A DNA stretch of 64,000 nucleotides, taken from contig NC_056745.1 in the NCBI RefSeq assembly GCF_019279795.1, positions 1,492,996,989 to 1,493,060,988 on the forward strand, in the 5' to 3' direction. Below the pieces are notes generated by a model. It worked only from the letters and a program-made list of their open reading frames with translations, ran no database searches and had not been told where the DNA came from. The position numbers and the translations under genes were made by a program. Positions 33,759-44,583 of this stretch are shown in pieces (position 1 is the stretch's first letter; each line of letters begins with the position of its first letter). Source of the stretch: Protopterus annectens. Taxonomy: Eukaryota; Chordata; Ceratodontiformes; Protopteridae.

Positions 33759-34169
33759 AATTAGCACACCTTATATACACTCAGGTGGCTCCAATCAAGA
33801 TCAATTAAATGAGAAATGAATTATGTTAGATAAGTACCATTACAAACTTTTTTAAAACTTAAAACCACAAAAGGATTTTATATTAAGAAATGATTTTCTT
33901 TCAAAAACCTGGTGTGTAACATCTTCTTGTCATTTAAGGGAACCTAAAACAAAGGTAAAACATTTTATAAACAGCCAAAACTGCTACCCACAATTAAAAC
34001 TTCGATGCCTTATAAGCAAGGAAAATGCTGTTTATATATAAAAAATTTGAGATATTCCACTAAAGGGGAATTATGTCAATATTACATATGTTTTATAACT
34101 CGTATTATTTTTATTTAAATTTTTATAAAACTAATAAATACAACCTTATCTTCTCAAGGCTAGTAGTTT

Positions 34170-34490
34170 CAAAATGCATTTTGGGGAGACAAACTCATTA
34201 AGACCTGGAGGGGCATAGGCAACTGTTCTGATATGCCAATAAAGTTCTTGGATTTCTAATTCTAGTTGCCATGGACTACCTCTGGGATTAACTACTACCT
34301 GATGTAATACAGCAAATTTAAAATTATGATTTGGGTATTCAACTAAATGCCTAGCTAAGGCATTATTGGTATCCTGTTTCTTAATAGCGTACTGATGTTC
34401 GTAAATACGCTGCTTTAGTTGCCGCTCTCTTTCCTATGTAAAACACGGGGCATTCCTGACAAATAGCAGAATAAACAACAGCCTTAGTTA
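34170..34490 (-). pseudogene. PLE GIY-YIG endonuclease, C-terminal
   Basis: On the minus strand from about 34485: AVVYSAICQECPVFYIGKR, the GIY-YIG equivalent (VVY ... FYIG). A one-base frameshift follows, then RQLKQRIYEHQYAIKK, NALARHLVEYPNHNFKFAVL, LEIQELYWHIRT (catalytic Glu region) and PPGLNEFVSP. These match the C-terminal endonuclease of Penelope-like elements. The following downstream sequence to 33700 ends in the hammerhead-like motif, as expected for the 3' part of a PLE. It belongs to a copy facing away from the RT fragment at 33490-33690. Confidence 0.82.
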
Positions 34491-34499
34491 TACAAAAGT

Positions 34500-35247
34500 G
34501 TTATCATGTTAACTTAAAAAATAAATTATTATACAAGGAATCTATTTTTATTTTCAAGTATGATGCCTTGTTTCTCAAGGGTTTAAATTGTGAATGTAAT
34601 TGGAGATTTTTAATTAATGGATTAATTGAACTTTTGTGGATTGAGTTGTGTTATATAAATGGGGGAATTTTGCACTGAGTAAATGCACTCTTGAAAGGCT
34701 TTTTAGCCAAGGCACTAGAGGAGAGATTGTTTTATTGAGTCTGATTTTATTATTTTATAAAGGTAAAGTCCTTTTATTACTATCAAACCTGGTTCTGCTT
34801 GGATTTCTGGCCAGTGTGTGGTGAATGCATTAAAGTCAACACCAGCCTTTTCCCAGCTTCTCTGAGTTATTATTGGTTTTATTTGATTAGGGGTCCCTCT
34901 GTTCCCTCTAACCTATTCTAATCTTTCTCTACAATCCTTTCTATCTACTTCCTCTCTGCTCCTTCCACTTTGTTCTCTTCTCTAGGCCCTTAATATACCT
35001 CTGTACTCTCTTCATTTCAACTAGATTCATCCTACACTTTTCATGTAAATCCTTTATTAATTAATGTATCTTTAACATTGCTATAATTAGATATGGCATT
35101 AAGCATATTTGGTATGAAGTTAAATCCTATGTTTACCTTCTGTAATGTCTGTTATATGTATGGAGCTTTTCTCCCAGGGCCTCTTCTGAAAATGGACTTC
35201 TGTTAATGTAAAATAAATAAATATTAAGGATGAAGTTACTGTTTAAC

Positions 35248-35284
<37 letters not shown>

Positions 35285-35790
35285 CAAATTATTGGGGTGG
35301 AAGCGCTAAGTTATCAAAAGTGTTTGACGTTTCCTGCAGCAGACTGGTGTTAAGCAAGCAGTAATGCCCAACAGGAAGTAATTCCCATCCATGGATATTC
35401 CCAGGCCCGACCACAAAACTTTGAGGGCATTATCACACTTAGAAAACGGGCTGTCTGTAAAATTGTTTTTATTTATTTTTTTTATTACTATATTATTTTT
35501 TATTTATTTTTGGTGTAAAATAGTTTCTCCACCTAATATTTCAAACTTGCTTTAATATATGTTAATGGTATTGGAGGAAGCATTTTACTACCAAAGTATA
35601 ACACTTTAAAAATATATCCAGGTATTTACTTTGTTTTGTTTTTTGGTCCCTTACTTGTTAAAATTTTTGGTTTGTTGCCATTCATTGAAAATAGAAGTCA
35701 CTAAATAATGACATACATTTGAGTCTGACGTTTGCATGAATTTTCTGAATAAAATAAACACAAATCATGTTTAAGCAACTTTGTAATTTT
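34500..35790. other. Non-coding, with a poly(A)-tailed repeat end
   Basis: No gene. 35100-35275 carries ATGGAGCTTTTCTCCCAGGG, GAAAATGGACTTCTG, AAATAAATAAATATT and then about 29 A, resembling the 3' end of an L2/CR1-like or other LINE on the plus strand. The remainder is AT-rich. Confidence 0.45.
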
Positions 35791-36045
35791 GATGTCCTCC
35801 CTGTGGTTGCGTGGGTTTCCTCCGGGTGCTCCGGTTTCCTCCCAGATCCCAAAGACATGTTGTAGGTGGATTGGACACACTAAATTGGTCCTAGGCGTGA
35901 GTGCGTGCATGTGTGTGTGCCTTCTGTGGAAGGTTGGGCACCGGGCTGGCAATTCGACACAGTAAAACCTCCACTGCCAATCATGAGCAGACAGGTGATC
36001 CACTCTGGCGACCCCTAACCGGGAAAAGCTGAAAGAAGAAGAATT
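35791..36045 (+). mobile_element. tRNA-derived SINE with RTE-like tail, copy 3
   Basis: Begins in the body (GATGTCCTCCCTGTGG), without the tRNA head. It continues TTTCCTCCCAGATCCCAAAG and GGAAGGTTGGGCACCGGGCT and ends with TCTGGCGACCCCTAACCGGG, AAAGCTGAAAGAAGAAGAA, matching copies 1 and 2 and the RTE 3' end. Confidence 0.85.
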
Positions 36046-36930
36046 AAAATCCATTTCTATTTTTGAGCCTTTGTTCTCCTTTATTTAGGCTTTATCCATA
36101 TTCCTTAAGCTAAGAGGATGAGAGGTATGCAAACCTCTTTACTGCTGCTACCAGTGAAACAATTGATCTCACACGCACACTTTGTACTTCAGAAAAAGCA
36201 GGGTAACACGAATCCTATTATTTAAGTAACTTTGTCATTTTTAAGAGCAATAATTAAAATCTGATCCTATTTTTGAGCCTTTGTTCCCCCTTTATGTCAG
36301 GCTTTATCCAGATTTCTTAAGCTGAAAGGTCGAGATGAATGCAAACGTCTAGTTCTGCTACTGGCAGTGGTCAATCTCACACTGTCACACACACACACAC
36401 ACACACACCTGCCTTCCTCTGCTTCAGAAAATGTGTGCTAACACAATTCCTAATATTTAAGTAAATTTGTGATTTTGTAGCAGCAACATTTAAAATACGT
36501 TCCTCTTTTGAGTCTTTGTCTCCAGTTTATTTTAGGCTATTCAAATATCTTGAGGTAACAGGTCGAGAGGTACGCAAACCCCTTAACTACTGCTGCTGCT
36601 GTCAGAGATCGCTGTCACTTTTCTCCGTCTCTCTCTCTCTCTCTGTCTTCAATTTTCATGCATGCAAACTCTCTTTCACTCACACATGCATACAGAAACA
36701 TAAACACACATACCCACTTTCTGTTTCATTTATTTTTTACACTTGCTAAACAGCAAAAGTGGTGCTTAGCAAATGTAAAATAATAGCTTGATCTCTCTCA
36801 CTGTCCTACGTGCATACACTCTTACACACACGCACACACACACTTTTTTAATCTAAATTTCTTTTATTTTACACTCTCTAAACAGTAAAAGCGCTGCTTA
36901 GCAAGGGTTAAATAATGGTGGCTCTTAGAT
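36046..36930. repeat. Tandem repeat of about 210-240 bp, three to four diverged units
   Basis: Units start at about 36046, 36251 and 36488 with ATTAAAATC or ATTTAAAATAC, a TTTTTGAGCCTTTGT block, GGCTTTATCC, a GGTATGCAAACC block and a Ser/CA-rich end. (CA)n at 36388-36410 and (TC)n at about 36624-36645 have grown inside them. Two later AAACAG(C/T)AAAAG blocks (36748, 36880) indicate a further partial unit. Confidence 0.75.
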
Positions 36931-37929
36931 TTCATTCAGTCCGAGCTCCACTGCAGCTTGATATGCTGCCATGAGTTGGCGGACTTGTTTTTCAGCAGGC
37001 TTCTTTTGTGCATTAACAGCCTGCAGGAGAACATTCATTCTCCAATCAGCATGGCAATCTACAGATCACCTATTCTGTAATTTTAGTTTATGTATATTGT
37101 CACTCCTCCCCAATCTGTAAGTAACATTTTGAAACTTGTTTCTATTCTCTTAAATCATCTGACCAAGGTGCCATATCTCTGGCGAGACCTACTTTCATCT
37201 CCTTTCTCCATTGTCCCAAATAAGTTGTGGTATAGCAAATTCAGGTCTAAACTTGTCCACTGACAGTAGAAACCATGTATATGTGCAGGCATTTTAAGAA
37301 TGGTGACTATCTGCATTTAATTCCCTCTGTGGTCCATTGATAATTGTCTTGGCATTATTTTTGTGACTTATTATTTATTTGCAGTTTGTTTGCCATGATA
37401 GTCCATTGGGCCACAAGGAGCCTGTTTTCAATGGAGTCCTGGGGAGAAACGCTCCAGAAAAATGCAAATACATAGTACAGATTGTACATATGCATTACAA
37501 ATTATCTCATAGGAATACAAAGTAAATATGATAAGAAAAGGTTAACAATGACAGAATACATCAGTATAGTTCATTAAACAGCAATACTTTTGTAAAAAAA
37601 AAAAAAAAAAAAAAAAGGTAGCATAGGGTAACTGTTAAGTACTTGTATGACCTGAACAGTTACTTGCTGCCGACCTTAATCAGGTACTTAGCATTCCCTA
37701 AAACATTGTTTTTCAATGTGCTTGGTGTTCTGTAATATGCAGTATTATTGTAGTATCTTTAGCTCCTTGTGTTGCAAATATTTTGTCATGTGTTTTCTGC
37801 ATTCCCATATGTTAACATTTACTTGTATGTGCTCTCTTGCATTATTCATGTTTCTCAGATCATAGTTGTAAAGGTCTTCATTATGGTTAACTCACCTGTC
37901 AAATAGTAAATAAATTAAATAACGATATT
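36931..37929. other. Intronic stretch with one dispersed repeat
   Basis: 37388-37620 carries TAGTCCATTGGGCCAC, TTTTCAATGGAGTCCTGG and GGAGAAACGCTCCAG, then A22, homologous to 25345-25440. The rest shows no coding or family features. Confidence 0.5.
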
Positions 37930-38898
37930 ATGATATATAAGATGAATGATATTAACTCAGCACAGCTCCTCGTGGTGTCCTGCAGAGTGATTCAAGCAGC
38001 AGAGAGCGAAAGAGTGACTTTTTCTTGATATAAGTATATTTTTTGTGGCTTTTCTACTGTTTACTGTCTAGCGACTGCATTTTCGCCTGTTTGCTACTGC
38101 ATTTAAACTGTTTTATTGTGTCTAAACTGCTTTTTGCACTTTAAGTTTCCATTTGTTGCAAATTGTATCTGTAGGCTATGCACTCAAGTGCGTTAGCCAA
38201 TTTATAGCATTTAAAAGCATTTATTGACTGTTTTTTCTTCTCTGTTCTGAAAAAAAAAGAAAAAAACCAAAACAAAAAAAAAAATTCTCTCGTTTCCCGC
38301 CTTACTGAACTAGAATAGTCCAGTATCAGAGCTTGCTGATCTCTGGGCTTTGTCTTGGTTCCTGTAACTGTTCCATATCCTTATTTGGAAAAAAGGAAGC
38401 TTCTTTGTTCACCAGTGGGAGTGGGGAGCACTGAGCAGCCTATTTGTCCATTTGGAGTGGTATCAGCCAGAAACTAGTAGTCGATTGGCCATTTTGGGTC
38501 AATTCCCAGCTCTTTTCAACCCCCTGCTATAAAGCACGCTAAAGCGTGCTTTAGCTCGATTTAGCGCGGAGTTGCCACAGGAGCACACGAGCAGTGGCAG
38601 TTAACTAAGGTTAAACTATTCAGGCTACCTAAAGTCCACTCTTCATTTTTTCCCTTAGAACAGCTCTTCTTGAACTCTACTTCTAATCAAACCAGCCTAT
38701 TCTCTATCTGAAAAGTTTAGCTCTACTTGATTCCTAAGTAGACTATTCTCTATCTGGAAAGCTTAGCACTTGCTCCTTAAGTACTTTTTACTCTGATATA
38801 GCACTTGTTTATGATACATAGTACCCCACCAGCCTAAAACCCCTTTTTCGACCACCCACATCCTTCGAAGTATTTTCAAACTCAATGACATAAAGTTT

Positions 38899-39891
38899 TT
38901 GTCTTTTCCTTCTAGCATGTCGAGGGATCAGTTGCTAGTGTCCTCTCCTGCTCAGCTGGTGAATTTGGGAATATTGAGGCAATGTTACAATTGCCTCATG
39001 TACACAGACAACCCTCTCCTTCTGCCACAAAACACAAATACATGCGAGAGATGCAACTATATAGCCAAACTGGAGGCTGAGCTCTCTCAACATAGGACTG
39101 GCAAGACCAGACAGGAGGAGAAGGAAACCACACACACCACAAACCCAGTCTCAGATAGTACTATCACAAGTTCAAATCATACACATAAACACACAAAGAC
39201 ATATTCGGAGGCTCTGATCAAAAATCTACCAAAACAGCAGAGGCCACCAAAGCAGACACCCAAACAACTGCCACCTCATGACACAACACATGCAACACAT
39301 AGACCACAAAGTCAATGTGCCAAACAGTCACAGCCCTTAAGGCCAAACACAATGCCAGACACACTCGTCATAGGTGACTCCATAGTCAGACACACTGACA
39401 TCCCACTCACCAGATTGAGCAAGGAGAAGGTCACAGTAAGCTGCCTGTCGGGCACTAGAATCCGCCACATAATGCAAGCACTCAGGTCACTCAACAGCAA
39501 GTACAAGTATGACTCAGTCATTGTCCATTCTGGTGTGAATGACCTGAGACGTACCTCCCTGGACTACATGAAAAGAGACATAGAGGAGCTCTCTGATTAT
39601 GTAGCCCAGGCAGGTATGACCCTGACCCTGAGCAGTATCCTACCTTCACCAAGAATGATGCCACAATACAGAGACAAGATGATCAGCTTTAATAATTGGC
39701 TTAATCTCTGGTGTCATTCAAAGGGGATCCAATGTCTGTCTGCCTGGGATGACATGCTGGACAAGCCACGCTGCTTCGCAAGGGACAGCTTGCACCTGTC
39801 ACCCCTGGGCTTCCGGATATTGGCAAAGGCTCTTGCCACCCCCATAGTGCCTTTTTTAGGCAAGGCTCAAATTCTAAACCTACCACCCTAG
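38899..39891 (+). CDS. LINE copy B ORF1 protein with SGNH esterase domain, intact
   Basis: An uninterrupted frame of 330 codons; the second Met at 38917 (MSRDQLLVSS) matches other copies better as the start. Residues about 25-60: a CxxC pair (CYNC, CERC) and a short coiled segment, possibly zinc-binding. Residues about 75-145: basic, Thr/Gln/Pro-rich linker. Residues about 150-320: SGNH hydrolase domain with block I VIGDSIVRHTDIP (nucleophile Ser), a Gly in block II, block III VIVHSGVNDLRR and block V DSLHLSPLGF (Asp/His). CR1/L2-clade ORF1 esterases are thought to aid lipid or membrane contact or RNP handling; the substrate is unknown. All blocks are conserved, so the enzyme may be intact although its partner ORF2 is broken. 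Confidence 0.9.
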   Translation: MSFPSSMSRDQLLVSSPAQLVNLGILRQCYNCLMYTDNPLLLPQNTNTCERCNYIAKLEAELSQHRTGKTRQEEKETTHTTNPVSDSTITSSNHTHKHTKTYSEALIKNLPKQQRPPKQTPKQLPPHDTTHATHRPQSQCAKQSQPLRPNTMPDTLVIGDSIVRHTDIPLTRLSKEKVTVSCLSGTRIRHIMQALRSLNSKYKYDSVIVHSGVNDLRRTSLDYMKRDIEELSDYVAQAGMTLTLSSILPSPRMMPQYRDKMISFNNWLNLWCHSKGIQCLSAWDDMLDKPRCFARDSLHLSPLGFRILAKALATPIVPFLGKAQILNLPP

Positions 39892-39919
39892 AACACACAA
39901 AAAAAATAAACTAAGGGTA

Positions 39920-42721
39920 ATGCTGCTCAATTCCAGAAGTCTTAACCTCAAGATGCACGCACTCAAAGCCCTTCTCAGTATGGAGAACATCTATGTCTGT
40001 GCTGTGACTGAAACCTGGTTCAAGGCTCCTGAGAGCACCCCGGCACTATCAGGTTTTACCTCATATCATGCGTTCCAGCCCCAAAATCCGGACCACACCA
40101 AGAAAGGAGGGGAGTATCCATATTCATCAAGGATACCCACACCTCCAGGTTGGTGGCAACGCACGAAGCATCGGAGACCATCTAGGTGCAATTTAACCGT
40201 AGGCAAGACTGCTCTGCAATTTGTAGCATGTTACAGGCCACCCTCTCAAACTCAGGAACCTCACACAGCTTTCCTGAAAACACTGGAGGGGATAAATGTA
40301 TCTCCAAACACCATCATATTAGGTGATTTCAACTACCCGAATATAGACTGTGGGATCATTACTCAAGCCCCAACACTCTAGCCCAAAGGTTCCTAGATTT
40401 CATAAACTCTAATGCCATGGAACAACTAGTCACCATCCCCACAAGAGGAGAAAACATACTAGATCTCATCATCACGAACATGGGGACACAATGTTCAACA
40501 CCGGAAGTATACCCCTCATTGGTGAGATCAGATCATAAACTAATCTCACTGGAAGTCCACATCCCGCCCCCACCCAAGATAAAAAACACCACAGTGAAGA
40601 ACTTCTCAACAGCCGACTTCACACTTCTTAAGACTGGTGTGGTTTCCTTCAAGGCCCCCGAGCCAGCGGAAACCATTACCCAAGCCACTGAATCACTTAC
40701 AAATGCCTTCTACCAGCACCTCCAGGGCTGCATGGATCAGGCAATCCCAAACAAAACAAAGACTCTCTGCACCAAAGGCAAGCGCCCAGTCTGGTGGACC
40801 CCAGCCATAAACAAGCTCTACAATAAAAGAAGAAAGCTACTACAAGATAGAGCAAAATCCTTAAAAGGGAAGACACCCTTGATCATTATAAGTAAAAAAC
40901 TACGAACACTCATAAAATCATCCAAGGCAAATTTTGAGAGAAAAGTCGCTAAGGACTCAAAAGACAATCATAAGGCCTTCTTTAGCTATGTTAGAAACAT
41001 GGGAGGAAACTCCCAGATATGCTCAGAATTAGTTCAAAATGTAAAAATCACTGAACCAACAGACATTGCCAACATACTGGCTGACAGGTTCAGTGCAAAT
41101 TTCTCCCCCCCCCCCCCCCCCAAAAGGAGAGATATCTATCCCAGTGGATTGTAGCCTCCCACACATCTCAAATGCTCAGGTGAAAACTGCTCTCTCCAAG
41201 GCAAAAAACACAGCATCTATGGGACCAGATGGTGTCCCCGGTTGTGTGCTCCACGAACTCAATGAGGAATTAAACCCGCAGTTAGGGCAGCTGTTTAATC
41301 TTAGCCTCACCTCAGGATACGTACCCAAGGAGTGGCGTACGGCAACTGTGGTCCCACTTCACAAAGGCGGTGCCTCCACTGACCCTGGAAATTACCGGCC
41401 CATCAGCTTAACAAGCCTGGTCTGCAAAGCTATGGAGAGGATCATAATGGAACTCATAAATAAAGACATAGGGGACTTACAGACATTGGATCCAACCCAG
41501 TTTGGCTTTGTCAAGGGCAGATCATGCCTTTTAAACTTGGTTGACTTTTTTGAAACAGTCACCAAGGCCATTGATGAGGGCAAGGCAGTCCACACAGCCT
41601 ACCTTGACCTTGCAAAAGCTTTCGACACAATACCCCACTCGGGCATCATTGAAAAACTCACCAGCTTAAATGTAAACCCATACGTCACAAGATGGGTTGC
41701 AAACTGGCTAAGTGACAGAACCCACATGGACAAAGTTGCTGGCACCATGTCAGACTCCAAGCCGGTCACAAGTGGTGTCCCACAGGGCTCAGTCCTGGGC
41801 CCCCTCTTGTTCGGCATCTACTTTTCAGAAGTACAGGCAAACACAGGAGGATTATGGCTGACAAAGTTTGCAGATGACTGCAAATGGGGCGCCATAGTTG
41901 AAAACACATCAGACACAGATATCCTTCAGAAGGGTCTCATAGAAACGGATAACTGGTGCCAGAGCCATGGCCTAAAGTTAAACGCCAAAAAATGCATAGT
42001 CATACCCTTCGGGAAAAACAAGGTTACCCCTAGCTACCATATAGGTGGCAATCCACTAAGCACAGAAGAGGTTATCAGGGATCTGGGGTCCCAGGTCGAC
42101 AGTAACCTTTCGTTTGACACTTACGTTGCCAAAGTAGTTAGGAAGACCTTCTACATTGCCCACCTGATCATGAAGGGATTCACATCTAGATCAAGGGAGG
42201 TCATTGTTCCCCTATACTCATCAGTCATCAGACCAATGATTGAGTACAATGCCCCATTCGGAATGTATCTTACCCGACACCTGCAGCAATTGGAAAGGCC
42301 CCAAAACTTCTTCATCAAAAGGATAAAGGGTCTCAAAAATATGTTTTATGCTGCCCGACTGAAGGAACTCCAGCTCTATTCAGTCGCATACCGTCTCCTC
42401 AGAGGTGACCTGTGCCTGACATGCAAGGCCATGTCCAACCCGGAATTAATGGACATGCTCCACCTCAAAAAATGTAAATCCATCAGAACTACTACAAGAG
42501 GAAGAGACTTAAACCTTAACACAGTTATAAATAGGACGTGCTGGAGGGACAGATTCATCACCCAGAGACTCCCTATGCTGTGGAACAAAATCCCAGTACA
42601 TGTGAGGCAGAGCACCTCGCTGGCTCTGTTCAAGAGAAATCTTGACCAATGGATGGGAGATCGCAGGTTTACCCCGGGGATCACCTCAGTGTCACTGCTG
42701 GACAGAGGCACGGCAAAATAA
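39920..42721 (+). pseudogene. LINE copy B ORF2 (AP endonuclease-reverse transcriptase), frameshifted
   Basis: Starts MLLNSRSLNLKMHALKALLS, 29 bp after ORF1. Endonuclease: AVTETWFKAPE, an out-of-frame stretch at about 40110-40190, FVACYRPPS, ILGDFNYPNID, a shift near 40350-40416, LIITNMGTQ and VRSDHKLIS. A C-run at 41106-41122 shifts the frame again. RT from about 41210 to 42721 is continuous: SMGPDGVPGCVL, ATVVPLHKGG, YRPISLTSLVCKAMER, LDPTQFGFVKGRS, YLDLAKAFDTIPHSG, GVPQGSVLGPLLFGIYF and the catalytic KFADDCKWG (about 41862-41888). The C-terminal region follows with RNTIEYNAPFG-type blocks (MIEYNAPFGMYLTRHLQQLE). Nearly complete, with only three frame changes and no early stops, so it is a relatively recent copy. 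Confidence 0.92.
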
Positions 42722-42831
42722 TGGGCATAGTACCATTCAAACTTAAGGGGTGGTGAAAGCCACAAAACTTTGGGCTAGGCTTATAAATGCCCTAGGGCAG
42801 ATAGCATAGTATGAACCTATGAACCTATAAT

Positions 42832-44580
42832 TGTGACAAGATGCTGGCCTACTTATCCACAGAAGCATTTGCTTTTTTGTGTCTGTGTACATTATATATA
42901 CCTGATTTACCCTATATTTCAACAATTTAACATAGTTCATGTTCTACTTTTTTTGAAAAAAAGCATAACTTGAAAACCAGAAACACAAATCAATTTTTTT
43001 CCTGTGGTTGGGGTAAGCCTCCCTGCCCCCCCCCCATGAGGGATGTAGCCCCCTGAACCCCTTTAAATTCTGTATACTATCTTTTTATTTGCATTACAGT
43101 GGAGAAAAAGGGGGAAAAAACTTAAAATGAAATTGGCCCACACAGTACAACACACTGGTTAAATGAATTGCAGCATTTGGTCTTTGCTAAAGAAGACTGA
43201 TGCTCTATCAAGCCTCAGCAAAGATGCAGGTATACCATGTATACATCACATTTTGTTTATATTTTATGCTACACACTTGGGCACATACACACACATAACT
43301 TTATGCTTTATATTTTTTTTTTATTTGGATTTTCTTAGCTAGTAATCCCCCCAGACATACTTTTTGAAATGTCATGAAAATGTCTGCACTGCAGATTCCT
43401 TAAATGTGTACCTGCACAAGAACCCTCCCCTGTGTACCCTAGACTTCAGTTGAAGTCCATTGCCACATTTTTGTATGTTGCCTTGTTTTTCATTTCCAGT
43501 GGCATTTTGAGAGAGAACCAAGAACATTTTTGATAACATAGTGCATTAAAATAATGAAGTGCATTTTGTTCCACTGCTTCCACTGTTATTTTTTTAAACA
43601 TCTTATTCTTCAAATTATCTTTAACTTGTATTGTATGTGCATACGGGGCTTGCAAACTTTAAGTAAGGCTAGAACTTAGAGTGGACTAATAACATTTTTA
43701 ATTTCCAAGACTGACTAAGATAGCTAGGTTCATTTCAAGAATATTCGCTCATTCAGTCCCATCTTCTGACTGATTCTCAGCAGCTAGAAAAGCCTGTACA
43801 TGGGATCTCTGTTGCACCTTTCCTGATATTGCATGAACTCCTCTAAAGCATTTGTTACTGCACTTGTGCTCAAAGACAGTTTGTTTTACAATGGGAGGGT
43901 TCTTTTGTACTCTGGTGGGAGCAGAGAGCTAAATTCATCCCATCCATGGCGGAAACTAATGGTTGATAGTTTATTGTGTTTTTGTCTGATTGACCTGAAG
44001 GTTTAACTTTGTAAAAAGTCTTTCATCCTGCCAGTATATAAAAGCCTCATGCAAACACAGTTCCCTGTACTTGCATATAAGCAAGCCTCTCCGGTTTAAA
44101 ATCCTGTATAGGAAATGCTCTCCATAGTCTCCCACTGTTCACAGCTGCTCGAAAAGCTGCCAGTTTGTGCTTAAGGTGGAACAACTGCAGGTCATCTAAT
44201 AGTGTACTATAAACACTCTTACTTTGACCTATAAGTAAACTCTGCCTTCCTCCTTCCCTTTTAGAAATTGTTTTTCTTGCCTTACAAAAGCATAGGCTAG
44301 ATTCAGACCTGCTGAATCTAGACTGTTTGATATCACTGTGCTCTTTAACCAGACATTTTACATTAAGTGGGCCTCCCTGTACCTTTATGGCAGAATTGTG
44401 TAGCTCAGGACCCCTCTGAGTTGGGGATTGCTGGAGAAAGATTCAGTTTTGGGCTTTCCCATTGGTAGTTGTGTTAAAACTGTTTACATTTGCCTCTATA
44501 GAAGCCTTGTATTTGCATAGGTTTGCACTCATTTTACCGGAGCTGCTCAATGTTTGGAAACTTTAGTGTGTGGGGGTGAG
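42832..44580. other. Intronic stretch, possible LINE 5'UTR relative
   Basis: No gene. 43780-44130 has blocks reminiscent of the LINE 5'UTR (CAGCTAGAAAAGCCTGTA; GGTTCTTTTGTACTCTGGTG then GGAGCAGAGAGCT; CAGTATATAAAAGCC as a TATA-like site), but the similarity is weak. Confidence 0.4.
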
Positions 44581-44583
44581 AAC

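Larger units (their letters stand above)
37930..42831 (+). mobile_element. CR1/L2-type LINE copy B, nearly full length
   Basis: The best-preserved copy. 5'UTR about 37930-38916 with CCTGCTATAAAGCACGC as a possible core promoter, ORF1 38917-39891, ORF2 39920-42721, and a short 3'UTR ending TATGAACCTATGAACCTAT at 42831. The paired ORFs, esterase-type ORF1, AP endonuclease and RT without RNase H, and short-repeat tail instead of poly(A) indicate a CR1/L2-clade LINE. A run of about 18 C at 41106-41122 inside ORF2 and two other shifts in the endonuclease keep it from being active as read. No clear target duplication was found. Confidence 0.92.

Noticed and set aside
38899..39891. A cellular esterase gene
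   Set aside because: The frame is directly followed by LINE ORF2, and three other window copies carry the same pair, so it is LINE ORF1.
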